16,525 nucleotides of DNA from JAZLIL01 sp045617405 (lineage in GTDB: Bacteria > Bacillota > Clostridia > Lachnospirales > Lachnospiraceae): contig JAZLIL010000146.1 in the NCBI GenBank assembly GCA_045617405.1, positions 1 to 16,525 of the forward strand, written 5' to 3'. How positions within the stretch are numbered: the first letter of the stretch is position 1; the number at the start of each line of letters is the position of its first letter. Under the pieces are notes generated by a model that was not told where the DNA came from, did no database searches, and saw nothing but the letters and a program-made list of their open reading frames with translations. Below, in pieces: positions 1 through 7,932 of this stretch. Made by a program: the position numbers and the translations under genes.

Positions 1-123
1 CCATATGCCGTTTACTTCCAGGGAGGTCTTACATTCTATCATGCAAAATACGGAATTCTTATGTCGCTTCAAAAGCTTCTTGACAAAGGCCTGGCTAAAT
101 TACCAAACCTTATATACATTTAG
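1..123 (+). CDS. 3' end of an unidentified protein (partial)
   Basis: An open frame runs from the first base to a TAG at 121-123, giving the last 40 residues of a protein whose start lies outside the window. The tail is mixed aromatic and hydrophobic (it contains YFQGGLTFYHAKYG), with a basic, leucine-rich helix-like end, and has no stop before 121. I do not recognise the family. It lies in the same direction as mreB with about 80 bases between them, so mreB may have its own promoter or be read through. The frame is supported only by its openness and protein-like composition over a short length. Confidence 0.5.
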   Translation, partial: PYAVYFQGGLTFYHAKYGILMSLQKLLDKGLAKLPNLIYI

Positions 124-203
124 GCGATATTGTGCTAACATTAATTAGTTAGGGTATGCATAAAGTACTCAAACGAATTTGAAAACGCAACGGGGTGCTG
201 ATT

Positions 204-1232
204 ATGTCATCAAAGGTTTTTGGAATTGACTTTGGAACCAAGTATTTAAAGATTAATAAGAAAAATGACGGTATCGTTTACGATGCATGCAATGTTATTG
301 CAATAGCAGATAAATCCAAGGTTATCGCAATCGGAGACGATGCTTTTGAAATGGAAGGAAAGGCTCCTTCCAACATTGACGTAATCTATCCGGTAAAGTA
401 CGGGGTTATTGCAGACATTAAAAACATGCTCGCTATGATTAATAAAATTAGCGAAACAATGGCTGAAAAGTACGGAAAGCTCCCGGGATGCGAATTCATA
501 GTCACAACGCCCGGAAACATTACAGAAGTTGAGCGCAGAGCATTTTTTGACATTATCTCAGACTGTGCATTCAAACCAAAGAGCGTAAAGCTTGTAGAAC
601 GCCCTCTTGCAGATGCTCTCGGATGTGGTCTGAACATTGACGATCCTACAGGAATGATGGTTGTTGACATCGGTGCCGACACAACAGAGGTTTCAATCAT
701 CTCGCTCAACGGCATCGTCCTTTCAAATCTTATTCCAATCGGCGGAAACAGACTTGATGAAGACATAATTATCAACGTAAAGAAGAATTACAACCTTGTT
801 ATCGGAAATAAGACAGCTGAAAACATTAAGATTAAAATCGGAACCGCAATGCCCGACGATACACCGCAGACAGTTAAGGTCTACGGAAGAGATGTCATCA
901 GCGGACTTCCCGTTGAAAAGGAGATTGATTCAGGGTTTGTTTACGAGGTCATGAAGGACAGGATTGAGAGTATCGTCGATTCCATCAAGGCAATTCTCGA
1001 AAAGACTCCTCCCGAAATTTCATCAGACATCATTGACAACGGAATATGCCTCACGGGCGGCTCATCAATGATCAGAAATATCGACAGACTCTTTCATGAA
1101 CGCACCGAGCTTGACATAAGACTCTGTGAAAATCATGCCAATTCAGTTATCGAGGGACTCACAAGAATCATGAACGATGAGCGTTATCAGGTACTTGCAA
1201 GAAGTCCCAAACAGGCAAATTACTACGAATAA
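204..1232 (+). CDS. mreB: Rod shape-determining protein MreB (divergent)
   Basis: Actin-like ATPase that polymerises under the membrane and guides side-wall peptidoglycan synthesis with MreC, MreD, RodA and PBP2. The 342 residues match the usual MreB length and the actin fold order: phosphate-1 loop (residues 7-13, GIDFGTK), the TEVERRA segment with the likely catalytic Glu (E110), phosphate-2 loop (155-162, DIGADTTE) and adenosine motif (283-287, LTGGS). KTAENIKIKIG and EKTPPEISSDII are also close to MreB consensus. Several loop residues differ from the common forms (DLGTANT, DIGGGTTE, LTGGG). The ATG at 204 is preferred over the in-frame GTG at 195 because the GGGG at 192-195 lies 8 bases upstream of it. 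First gene of mreB-mreC-mreD-PBP2, with 16 bases to mreC. An Mbl or MreBH-type paralogue cannot be excluded, but the position beside mreC favours mreB. Confidence 0.93.
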   Translation: MSSKVFGIDFGTKYLKINKKNDGIVYDACNVIAIADKSKVIAIGDDAFEMEGKAPSNIDVIYPVKYGVIADIKNMLAMINKISETMAEKYGKLPGCEFIVTTPGNITEVERRAFFDIISDCAFKPKSVKLVERPLADALGCGLNIDDPTGMMVVDIGADTTEVSIISLNGIVLSNLIPIGGNRLDEDIIINVKKNYNLVIGNKTAENIKIKIGTAMPDDTPQTVKVYGRDVISGLPVEKEIDSGFVYEVMKDRIESIVDSIKAILEKTPPEISSDIIDNGICLTGGSSMIRNIDRLFHERTELDIRLCENHANSVIEGLTRIMNDERYQVLARSPKQANYYE

Positions 1233-1248
1233 GAGTTGAAGAACAGAT

Positions 1249-2109
1249 ATGTTTAATAACAGCGGCAAAAAGAAGATAAAGATCAGTTCGAAAACCGTAC
1301 TTGCCATACTTGTTGCCATTTGTACCATTCTCATTATTCTGTCATATGTGTTTCCCGAATTCTTTGCTCCTGTAAAGAGTGCCGTCGGTTACATTGTATC
1401 TCCGATGCAGAAGGGAATTACGCTGACAGGCGGTTACATCAGTGACGGTCTTGATATCCTTACTGAAAAGCAAAAGCTTCTTGAGGAGAATGAAAGACTC
1501 AGAAACGAACTAGCAGAAGTAAGGAACGAAAACCAGATGCTTGTTCAGGAAAAGTACGAGCTAAACTGGTATCGTGAGCTCTACGAGCTCGATTCGAATT
1601 ATGAGGAGTACGAAAAGGTCGCAGCAAGAGTAATAAGCAAGGAAACAAGCAGTTACTACAGCGTATTTACCATCGACAAAGGAAGAGATGACGGCATAAG
1701 CGTTGACATGAACGTTATCGCCGGCAACGGACTCGTAGGTCTTGTTACCGAAGTCGGCAAAAACTGGTCAAAAGTCCGTTCAATCATCGATGACAAGTCG
1801 AACGTCAGCGGAATGATGCTTGCGACAGGCGACACATGCGTTGTCAGCGGCAATCTTGAACTTATTGACTACGGCTGTATAGATGTCAGCATGATTAGTC
1901 CCAATGCAGACATCTATGATAACTATGAGGTTGTTACGTCATACATCAGCGACAAATACCTTCCCGGTATTCTGATTGGATATATTTCTGATATCGTACC
2001 AGATTCAAGCGGAATGACATTAAATGCTCGTCTGACACCTGTTGTTGATTTTGAACACCTTGATGCAGTCCTTATTATTACAAAGGTCCGTGAACAGATG
2101 GAGGATTAG
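1249..2109 (+). CDS. mreC: Rod shape-determining protein MreC
   Basis: Bitopic membrane protein that links cytoplasmic MreB to the RodA/PBP2 synthase and is thought to activate PBP2. At 286 residues it has normal length. A basic N-terminus (GKKKIKISSK) is followed by one membrane helix at about residues 13-35. A Glu/Leu-rich coiled coil follows at roughly 70-115 (LLEENERLRNELAEV is part of it). After that come the paired beta-barrels typical of MreC, with FTIDKGRDDGI, GNGLVGLVTEVG and a closing VVDFEHLDAVLII. The ribosome site is weak (GAAGAAC), so translation may be coupled to mreB, which ends 16 bases upstream. The mreD start follows 2 bases after its stop. Confidence 0.95.
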   Translation: MFNNSGKKKIKISSKTVLAILVAICTILIILSYVFPEFFAPVKSAVGYIVSPMQKGITLTGGYISDGLDILTEKQKLLEENERLRNELAEVRNENQMLVQEKYELNWYRELYELDSNYEEYEKVAARVISKETSSYYSVFTIDKGRDDGISVDMNVIAGNGLVGLVTEVGKNWSKVRSIIDDKSNVSGMMLATGDTCVVSGNLELIDYGCIDVSMISPNADIYDNYEVVTSYISDKYLPGILIGYISDIVPDSSGMTLNARLTPVVDFEHLDAVLIITKVREQMED

Positions 2110-2111
2110 TT

Positions 2112-2648
2112 TTGATAATTCGAGCAATTGTAATGCTAATTGAGATCCTTTTTTGCTTTCTGCTTCAAAGCTCGGTATTTCCGATGATCTCACTTGCAGG
2201 AGTTGTTCCCGACTGTCTGCTTATTCTTGTGATTTGCAAGAGTTTTTCCGGCGGAAAAGTAAGGGGAGCAGTCACAGGATTGCTTTGCGGTCTTATCTGC
2301 GACCTTTGCTACGGTGAAATAATCGGACTTACATCGCTCATATACCTGATAGTCGGATACCTCGCAGGATTTTCAAATAGAATTTACGATGAAAGCGACT
2401 TCACGCTTCCACTAGTTTTTACAGGAGCGGGAGAGCTGGTTTATAACTGTATCTATTATATACTGTTTTTCGTTTTGTCAGGAAAACAGCACTTTGGTTT
2501 TTACCTGTACCGGATAATAGTCCCGAGAATGATTTACACTATCCTTGTTTCGGTAATTCTCTACAGACTTTTCAATTATATTGAGAAGCATCTGCCCGAA
2601 AAGAAGCTGCCGAAGGGTGCAAGACGAGAGGTTGAATCAAATGATTGA
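2112..2648 (+). CDS. mreD: Rod shape-determining protein MreD
   Basis: Multi-pass membrane partner of MreC in the elongation complex. The 178 residues (family usually 160-180) form about five or six hydrophobic helices, with conserved-type features: an early LIEILFCFLLQSSVFP helix, VPDCLLILVICKSF, and the Gly-rich GLLCGLICDLCYGEIIGL segment typical of MreD. A basic tail (KKLPKGARREVES) should be cytoplasmic. The start is a TTG at 2112, set by a GGAGG at 2100-2104 inside the mreC end, 7 bases away. The gene overlaps the PBP2 start by 8 bases (ATG at 2641, TGA at 2646-2648), which indicates translational coupling. Confidence 0.9.
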   Translation: MIIRAIVMLIEILFCFLLQSSVFPMISLAGVVPDCLLILVICKSFSGGKVRGAVTGLLCGLICDLCYGEIIGLTSLIYLIVGYLAGFSNRIYDESDFTLPLVFTGAGELVYNCIYYILFFVLSGKQHFGFYLYRIIVPRMIYTILVSVILYRLFNYIEKHLPEKKLPKGARREVESND

Positions 2649-5496
2649 TTATTTGCTTTCAAACCTGAAGAAGTTTTTTACATCAAGGCTCACATATATC
2701 GGTCTTGTGTTTTTTGGTCTTTTTGGTGTTCTTGTTGTTAAGCTCTATACAATGCAGATAACAGGCAACACTGAAGCCATGATAGTCACCGACAGTTCGA
2801 ATTCCTACAAGTACACAAAGTATCGCTACAATGACAGTACACGCGGAAACATTTACGACAGGAACGGCAACCTTCTTGCCTACAATGTATCAAGCTATTC
2901 AGTTGTCATGGGAAACTCCGGTCTTTCCGGAAGCAATGCCGAAAAGAACGAAATGATAAATAAACTTATTAAAATTATCGAAGGCCACGGCTACGTTCTT
3001 GAAACTGAATTTGCAATAGAGCTTGATGAGAACGGCGATCCTGTTTTCAATGTTTCAGGAACGGCGGAACTGCGGTTCAAGAAAAATGCCTACGGACTAA
3101 AAAGCATAAATGCGCTTAATGAAGACCAGAAGGATGCTACGGCTGCTGAGGTTTATGACTTTTTAAAGAACGGTGACAGCAAGATAGCGATGTTTGGAAT
3201 CTCGGATGACTACACAAAAGAAGAGATTCTTAAAATTATGAACATCCGATATGCGCTGTTTACGCTTTATCCTCAATACTCGCAGTTTACAGTATGCTCA
3301 AACATTAATGAAGCTACAAGAGCAGCAGTAATGGAAAGCCTCGGAGATCTTCCCGGAGTCGAAATCAAGCTTAAGACCTCTCGTGTTTACAACGATGCTC
3401 AGTTCTTTGCCCACATAATCGGCTATACCGGTGTTGTTACAGAAGACGAGATGGAATCTCTCAATGAAAATTCGGGCGATTCAAACATCTACTACACATC
3501 GGATGTTATCGGAAAAACAGGCATCGAAAAGGAATACGACTCCGTACTGAGAGGAACAAAAGGTACCGAACAGCTTAATGTCAACTCAGCAGGAAAAGTC
3601 CTTTCCTCTGACATTTTAAGTGAGCCCGTTTCAGGAAACGATGTTTACCTTACGATTGACAGAGAGCTGCAAATTGCATGCTACCACATCCTTGAAAACA
3701 ATATTTCGGCGATCTTAATAAGTAAAATTGTAAACGGGATGAGCTACGGCGGAAAAGGAGAGAATGCCGCTACGATTACTATCCCCATATATGAGGTATA
3801 TAACGCATTTATTTCAAACAGTATACTCGATATCGCACACTTCAGGAAGCCTGATGCCACAGAGACGGAGACCGCAGTTTACGAGAAATTCATAGAAAAG
3901 AAGACTGACGTGCTTTTAAAGCTTAGATCAATCCTTGAAGATGATGAATCCGTCAGATTGACTGAAGAGATGAACGATTATCTCACATATATTTACGGAC
4001 TATTAAAAGATGACGGCATCGTCGTCACTTCAAAGGTCGACAGCAACGATCCCGTCTATAAATCATATGCTGACGGTACTCTTTCACTTAAGGAGTACTT
4101 AAATCACTGCATTACAAATTACTGGATTGATCTTGAACGGTTTAACATCGGAGATTCATATTTTGATCAGGACGAGGTCTACGGGATGATTCTTGATTAT
4201 GCATTCAACAGGCTTCAGAATGACTTAAGCTTCGACGCTATGATTTACAAGGTCCTCATATTCAACTATAAGATTTCAGGCAGGGAAATCTGTGTTTTGC
4301 TCTATGACCAGGGAATTCTTGATTACAACGAAAACGATTACAACAAAGTTAAAAACGGAAAAGTCTCTGCATATGACTTCATAATCGATAAGATGAAGGC
4401 CCTTGAGATAACACCCGGAATGCTGGCGCTTGAACCTTGCAGCGGATCGATTGTAATTACAGATGTTAAGACGGGCGATGTTCTTTGCTGCGTTACGTAT
4501 CCAAGCTACGACAATAACAAGCTTGCGAACAAAATTGACTGGGACTACTACCGGACTCTTCTTAGCAGCAAGTCAAATCCTCTGATTAACAGACCCACTC
4601 AGCAGCAGACAACAACAGGATCAACCTTCAAGCCGCTTATGAGCTTTGCGGGGCTTGGCGAAGGAATAATTACAACAAACACGAGAATTCTCGACCAGGG
4701 TATATTTACTGAAGTTGATCCCTCCCCTAAATGCTGGAAATATCCCGGCAACCACGGAAGCATCAACTATTCCGAAGCAATCATGCATTCATGCAACTAC
4801 TTTTTCTACAAGGTCGGTTACAATATGAGTCTTGACGAGAGCGGAAACTACAGCGACTCTCTCGGAATCTCGAAAATTCAGAAATATGCTTCAATGTTTG
4901 GATTTTCATCAAAGTCGGGTGTTGAGATAGCAGAAGCTCAGCCGACAATTTCAAGCCGTGATGCTGTACGTACTTCAATTGGTTACTATCACAATTTTGC
5001 ACCGATACAGATTTCAAGATACGTTTCGGCGCTTGCAAACAGAGGCACTGTCTACAATATGACTCTTATCGACAAGGTATTTAACAAGGATGCACGTGTG
5101 ATGGAGGATAACAGTGCTACTGTCTACAATCAGATAGATCAGTACAGTGACAGGGAGTGGGATCTCGTACACGCAGGTATGTACAACGTTGTAAACTCAT
5201 CCGTTAACGGCCTTGCATCACTTTACGGTCAGCTGAGCGTAAAGGTCGCAGGTAAAACCGGAACGGCGCAGGTAAGCAAAACTCACCCAAACCACGGACT
5301 TTTTATCAGTTTTGCACCTTATGAAGACCCTGAGGTTTCGGTAACCGTCGTTCTTCCTAACGGCTACACATCCGGAAATGCCGCAAAGCTTGCTTACGAG
5401 GTCTACGGGCTCTACTTCGATGACCTCAATAAGGAAGAACTTCTTAGCGGAGACCTTACAACAACGGACGTAACGAATATCACGATATCAGACTGA
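2641..5496 (+). CDS. mrdA: Class B penicillin-binding protein 2 (peptidoglycan D,D-transpeptidase) with large insertion
   Basis: Cross-links new side-wall peptidoglycan as partner of RodA. One N-terminal membrane helix (about residues 17-33) is followed by the class B PBP pedestal with the RGNIYDRNG motif (68-76). The transpeptidase domain has the catalytic S661-T-F-K664, S717-C-N719 and K872-T-G874, so all three motifs are intact. At 951 residues it is much longer than typical PBP2 (about 600-700). The excess is an insertion of about 235 residues (356-590) between TIDRELQ and the first transpeptidase strand after PCSGS. The start is the ATG at 2641, with GAGAGG at 2626-2631; a longer frame reaching 2581 lies inside mreD and would add a non-membrane leader with no ribosome site. 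Last gene of the mre unit. The position beside mreD favours PBP2 over the division PBP FtsI or a SpoVD-type enzyme. Confidence 0.92.
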   Translation: MIDYLLSNLKKFFTSRLTYIGLVFFGLFGVLVVKLYTMQITGNTEAMIVTDSSNSYKYTKYRYNDSTRGNIYDRNGNLLAYNVSSYSVVMGNSGLSGSNAEKNEMINKLIKIIEGHGYVLETEFAIELDENGDPVFNVSGTAELRFKKNAYGLKSINALNEDQKDATAAEVYDFLKNGDSKIAMFGISDDYTKEEILKIMNIRYALFTLYPQYSQFTVCSNINEATRAAVMESLGDLPGVEIKLKTSRVYNDAQFFAHIIGYTGVVTEDEMESLNENSGDSNIYYTSDVIGKTGIEKEYDSVLRGTKGTEQLNVNSAGKVLSSDILSEPVSGNDVYLTIDRELQIACYHILENNISAILISKIVNGMSYGGKGENAATITIPIYEVYNAFISNSILDIAHFRKPDATETETAVYEKFIEKKTDVLLKLRSILEDDESVRLTEEMNDYLTYIYGLLKDDGIVVTSKVDSNDPVYKSYADGTLSLKEYLNHCITNYWIDLERFNIGDSYFDQDEVYGMILDYAFNRLQNDLSFDAMIYKVLIFNYKISGREICVLLYDQGILDYNENDYNKVKNGKVSAYDFIIDKMKALEITPGMLALEPCSGSIVITDVKTGDVLCCVTYPSYDNNKLANKIDWDYYRTLLSSKSNPLINRPTQQQTTTGSTFKPLMSFAGLGEGIITTNTRILDQGIFTEVDPSPKCWKYPGNHGSINYSEAIMHSCNYFFYKVGYNMSLDESGNYSDSLGISKIQKYASMFGFSSKSGVEIAEAQPTISSRDAVRTSIGYYHNFAPIQISRYVSALANRGTVYNMTLIDKVFNKDARVMEDNSATVYNQIDQYSDREWDLVHAGMYNVVNSSVNGLASLYGQLSVKVAGKTGTAQVSKTHPNHGLFISFAPYEDPEVSVTVVLPNGYTSGNAAKLAYEVYGLYFDDLNKEELLSGDLTTTDVTNITISD

Positions 5497-5517
5497 TAAA
5501 CAGCGTAACATTTATGA

Positions 5518-5545
5518 TTGCAACCGCTAAACTTTATGTTATATT
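5518..5545 (+). promoter_or_regulatory. Candidate sigma-A-type promoter upstream of minC
   Basis: In the 83-base gap between the PBP2 stop and minC there is a TTGCAA (5518-5523) and a TATATT (5540-5545) separated by 16 bases. They are followed by an A/T-rich leader and a strong AGGAGGAG ribosome site (5568-5575) before the minC ATG at 5580. This could start a minC-minD-rodA unit independent of mreBCD. A second possible -10 (TATTAT, 5551-5556) lacks a good partner. Read-through from the mre genes is also possible, since no terminator is evident. Confidence 0.45.
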
Positions 5546-5579
5546 AACTGTATTATAAGACTTTTTTAGGAGGAGAAAC

Positions 5580-5948
5580 ATGGATAACGATCTTATCGCA
5601 AATGCCTGCTATATCAAAACAAATCTTCGTTCGGGTCAGATTCTTGAGAAGGACAACAGCATCTTACTGTTCGGCGACGTAAATCCCGGCGGAACGGTTA
5701 TCTCAAAAGGAAACATCATCATTCTCGGTTCTCTTAAGGGAAGTGCCTATGCAGGCTCAGACGGTGACAAGGACTGTTTCGTTATTGCTCTTAATATGAA
5801 CCCCCTTCAGATAAGGATTGCCGGTCTCATCGCAAGAAGTGCGGACCAGAACAATCAGGCTGCTTCGGCACCCTCAGGTACGAGGATTGCATATATTGAT
5901 AACGATGAAGTGGTTATTGAACAATTAAGCAAATACAATCATTTTTAA
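5580..5948 (+). CDS. minC: Minimal MinC, C-terminal MinD-binding domain only
   Basis: MinC inhibits FtsZ assembly away from midcell when recruited by MinD. This protein is only 122 residues, against about 220 for a standard MinC. It corresponds to the C-terminal beta-helix domain: the RSGQ motif (17-20) that contacts MinD, then GDVNPGGTVISKGNI, the LGSLKGSAYAG turn and PLQIRIAGLIARS, ending with a short tail. The N-terminal domain that does most of the FtsZ inhibition is absent. The gene has a perfect AGGAGGAG ribosome site 4 bases before its ATG, and there is no coding space upstream (83 bases, with PBP2 ending before it), so it is not a mis-called start. It lies 11 bases before minD, which supports the assignment. 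In evolution it may be a true short MinC or a truncated form whose N-domain function is supplied elsewhere. Confidence 0.85.
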   Translation: MDNDLIANACYIKTNLRSGQILEKDNSILLFGDVNPGGTVISKGNIIILGSLKGSAYAGSDGDKDCFVIALNMNPLQIRIAGLIARSADQNNQAASAPSGTRIAYIDNDEVVIEQLSKYNHF

Positions 5949-5959
5949 CGGAGGATATC

Positions 5960-6730
5960 ATGGGTGACGTTATTGTTGTAACATCAGGTAAAGGCGGAGT
6001 AGGTAAAACTACCACATCTGCCAATATAGGAACCGGACTTGCTATGTTTGGTAAAAAAGTTGTTCTTATTGACACTGATCTCGGCCTTAGAAATCTTGAC
6101 GTTCACATGGGTCTCGAGAGCAGAATCGTGTTTACCCTCATTGATGTCATCAAAGGGTCCTGCAGAATCAGCCAGGCTCTCATTAAGGACAAACGATATC
6201 CCAACCTGTATCTGCTTGCCGCAGCACAGAATTGCGACAAATCCGACATTACTGCGGATGACATGAAATCGCTTATCGATCAGCTTCGTGCTGAATTTGA
6301 TTTTGTTATTCTTGACTGTCCGGCAGGAATCGACGTCGGCTTCATGAACGCAACAGCAGGTGCCGACATAGCTTTAGTCATTACGACACCTGAGGTTGCA
6401 TGTACAAGAGATGCCGACAGAGTAATCGGAATTCTCGAAGGAAAGGGCTATAAGGATATCCGTCTTATCATCAACAGAATCCGCCCCGAGCTGATAAAGA
6501 AGGGCAAAATGAAAACACCCGAGCAGCTCGTAGAAGATCTTAAGTGCAGACTATTCGGTGTTGTTCCGGACGATGATGAGATAGTCATCTCCACAAGTAA
6601 CGGTGAGCCCATTGTAACAAAAAGGACAATTGCCGGAATAGCCTTCAGAAATATTGCGGAGCGTCTTACAGGCGTTGATGTTCCGCTCATGGACATTTAC
6701 AAAAAGCGTCATTTCTGGAGCAAGGATTGA
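5960..6730 (+). CDS. minD: Septum site-determining ATPase MinD
   Basis: Membrane-cycling ParA-type ATPase that recruits MinC. At 256 residues it is near the usual 260-270. The deviant Walker A GKGGVGKTT lies at 10-18 (signature Lys K11, P-loop Lys K16). It is followed by the switch-I-like DTDLGLRNLDVHMGLE and the Walker B/switch II region LDCPAGID (Asp at 119). The C-terminus (IYKKRHFWSKD) is basic and aromatic, and may serve as the short membrane-targeting helix. The GGAGG at 5949-5953 precedes the ATG. The gene ends in TGA overlapping the rodA ATG by one base. No minE follows, unlike the common minC-minD-minE order; a DivIVA is encoded further along and would be the expected topological partner. 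Distinguished from flagellar FlhG or ParA by its context next to minC. Confidence 0.95.
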   Translation: MGDVIVVTSGKGGVGKTTTSANIGTGLAMFGKKVVLIDTDLGLRNLDVHMGLESRIVFTLIDVIKGSCRISQALIKDKRYPNLYLLAAAQNCDKSDITADDMKSLIDQLRAEFDFVILDCPAGIDVGFMNATAGADIALVITTPEVACTRDADRVIGILEGKGYKDIRLIINRIRPELIKKGKMKTPEQLVEDLKCRLFGVVPDDDEIVISTSNGEPIVTKRTIAGIAFRNIAERLTGVDVPLMDIYKKRHFWSKD

Positions 6731-7932
6731 TGTTAAAGAAAATATTTAACTTTAAAGACTACAACTTTAAAAACTATGCATATTCAATCATAGTAATAAT
6801 TCTCTGCCTTGGCGGCATTGGTACCTTCCTCATCTACATGCTTGAAGACAGCGATGCCAACATGGCGATAAAACAGCTTCTCGGATACGCAGGCGGTATA
6901 TTGCTTGCTGTTTCCGTGTCCATGATTGATTACAAATTCATCTGCAAGTTCTTCGTTCCGCTTTATATAATCGGAGTGGGGCTGCTTTTGGTGTGCAAAT
7001 ACAGCAATTCTTATCCGATATACGGATGGAGCCACTACACGGCAAGGAGATGGATAAAGATTGGCGGAGATCCCTCGGCAGGCATTAATAACCACGGTTT
7101 TGAATTCATGCCTTCTGAGCTTACTAAAATTCTGCTGATACTTGTGCTTGCCAAAGTCTTTGATTTGGCAAAAAAATACATTAACAAGCTTTGGGTTCTC
7201 GTACTGGTTACACTTCTTGCAGCTGTACCGACATACCTGGTTCTTACCCAGACAGACTTTTCTACGAGCGTAGTAATGATTCTGATGTTTGCAACAATGG
7301 TATTCGCATCCGGCATTCCGTATAAAATAATCGGGCCCATAATTGCGATTCTGATCCCGGGGGCAATCGGATTTCTCTGGTACATACAGCAGGATTTTCA
7401 GGTAATCCTTAACGAGTACCAGCAAAACAGAATCTTCGCTATGCTTTACCCCGAAGATTATCCTGATCTTATCTACCAGCAGAGCAATGCGGCATCAGCA
7501 ATCTCATCTGGTGGTATTATCGGAAAGTACCTCACACACGACGCAGGGATTAGAGGAAGTGCATATGTCCCCGTTATTGAAAGTGACTTTATTTTTACGG
7601 CAATCGCCGAGGAGTTCGGTTTTGTAGGCTGCCTTGTTGTAATAGCTCTGTTCTTTTTTTTAATTGTTAAGATTTTGAAAATAGCGCATAACTGCAGAGA
7701 TTACCTCGGAAGAATGATAAGCGTCGGAATAGCGTCACTCATCATGTTCCAGTCCTTCTTTAACATCGGTGTTGTTACAAGCCTTTTGCCAAACACAGGA
7801 ATTACGTTGCCTTTTGTAAGCTCGGGTCTTAGCTCGCTTCTTACAAACATGATAATGCTTGGTATTATCCTTAATATCAGCATGCAGCAAAACGAAAGAA
7901 TTCGTGTTCCCTTTGAGGAGGATATTCTATGA
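6730..7932 (+). CDS. rodA: Peptidoglycan glycosyltransferase RodA (SEDS family)
   Basis: Polymerises lipid II into glycan strands for side-wall growth, working with PBP2. The 400 residues contain about ten membrane helices and SEDS landmarks: ARRWIKIGG (W108), MPSELTKIL, the extracellular QTDFSTSVV, SSGGIIGKYL, and the VIESDFIFTAIAEEFGFVG loop with the likely catalytic Asp D286. It ends with NTGITLPFVSSGLSSLLTN. The last motif differs from the common ISYGGSSLL. The ATG at 6730 overlaps the minD TGA and has GGAG at 6717-6720; an in-frame TTG one codon earlier is less likely. The gene is followed by the MgsA-like gene with a 4-base overlap. An FtsW assignment is possible but the mre/min context favours RodA. 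Confidence 0.93.
   Translation: MLKKIFNFKDYNFKNYAYSIIVIILCLGGIGTFLIYMLEDSDANMAIKQLLGYAGGILLAVSVSMIDYKFICKFFVPLYIIGVGLLLVCKYSNSYPIYGWSHYTARRWIKIGGDPSAGINNHGFEFMPSELTKILLILVLAKVFDLAKKYINKLWVLVLVTLLAAVPTYLVLTQTDFSTSVVMILMFATMVFASGIPYKIIGPIIAILIPGAIGFLWYIQQDFQVILNEYQQNRIFAMLYPEDYPDLIYQQSNAASAISSGGIIGKYLTHDAGIRGSAYVPVIESDFIFTAIAEEFGFVGCLVVIALFFFLIVKILKIAHNCRDYLGRMISVGIASLIMFQSFFNIGVVTSLLPNTGITLPFVSSGLSSLLTNMIMLGIILNISMQQNERIRVPFEEDIL

Noticed and set aside
130..164. Candidate promoter (TTGTGC with TATGCA or CATAAA) for mreB
   Set aside because: Spacing (19 bases or off-register) and consensus matches are too poor to call, though some promoter here is plausible. The nearby CTAAC/GTTAG dyad (135-151) is only 5 bp.
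195..203. Upstream GTG start for mreB (adds three residues)
   Set aside because: The GGGG ribosome site at 192-195 would overlap it; the ATG at 204 has proper spacing and gives the normal N-terminus.
386..775. 129-residue open frame on the - strand across mreB
   Set aside because: Shadow of MreB coding; no family features.
2581..2640. Longer PBP2 start inside mreD
   Set aside because: It lies within the mreD reading frame region, adds a Cys/Arg-rich leader with no ribosome site, and the ATG at 2641 has GAGAGG 9 bases upstream.
6784..7425. 213-residue open frame on the - strand across rodA
   Set aside because: It is antisense to a clear RodA, is rich in Lys/Tyr/Cys/His as expected of a shadow frame, and has no recognisable motif or ribosome site.
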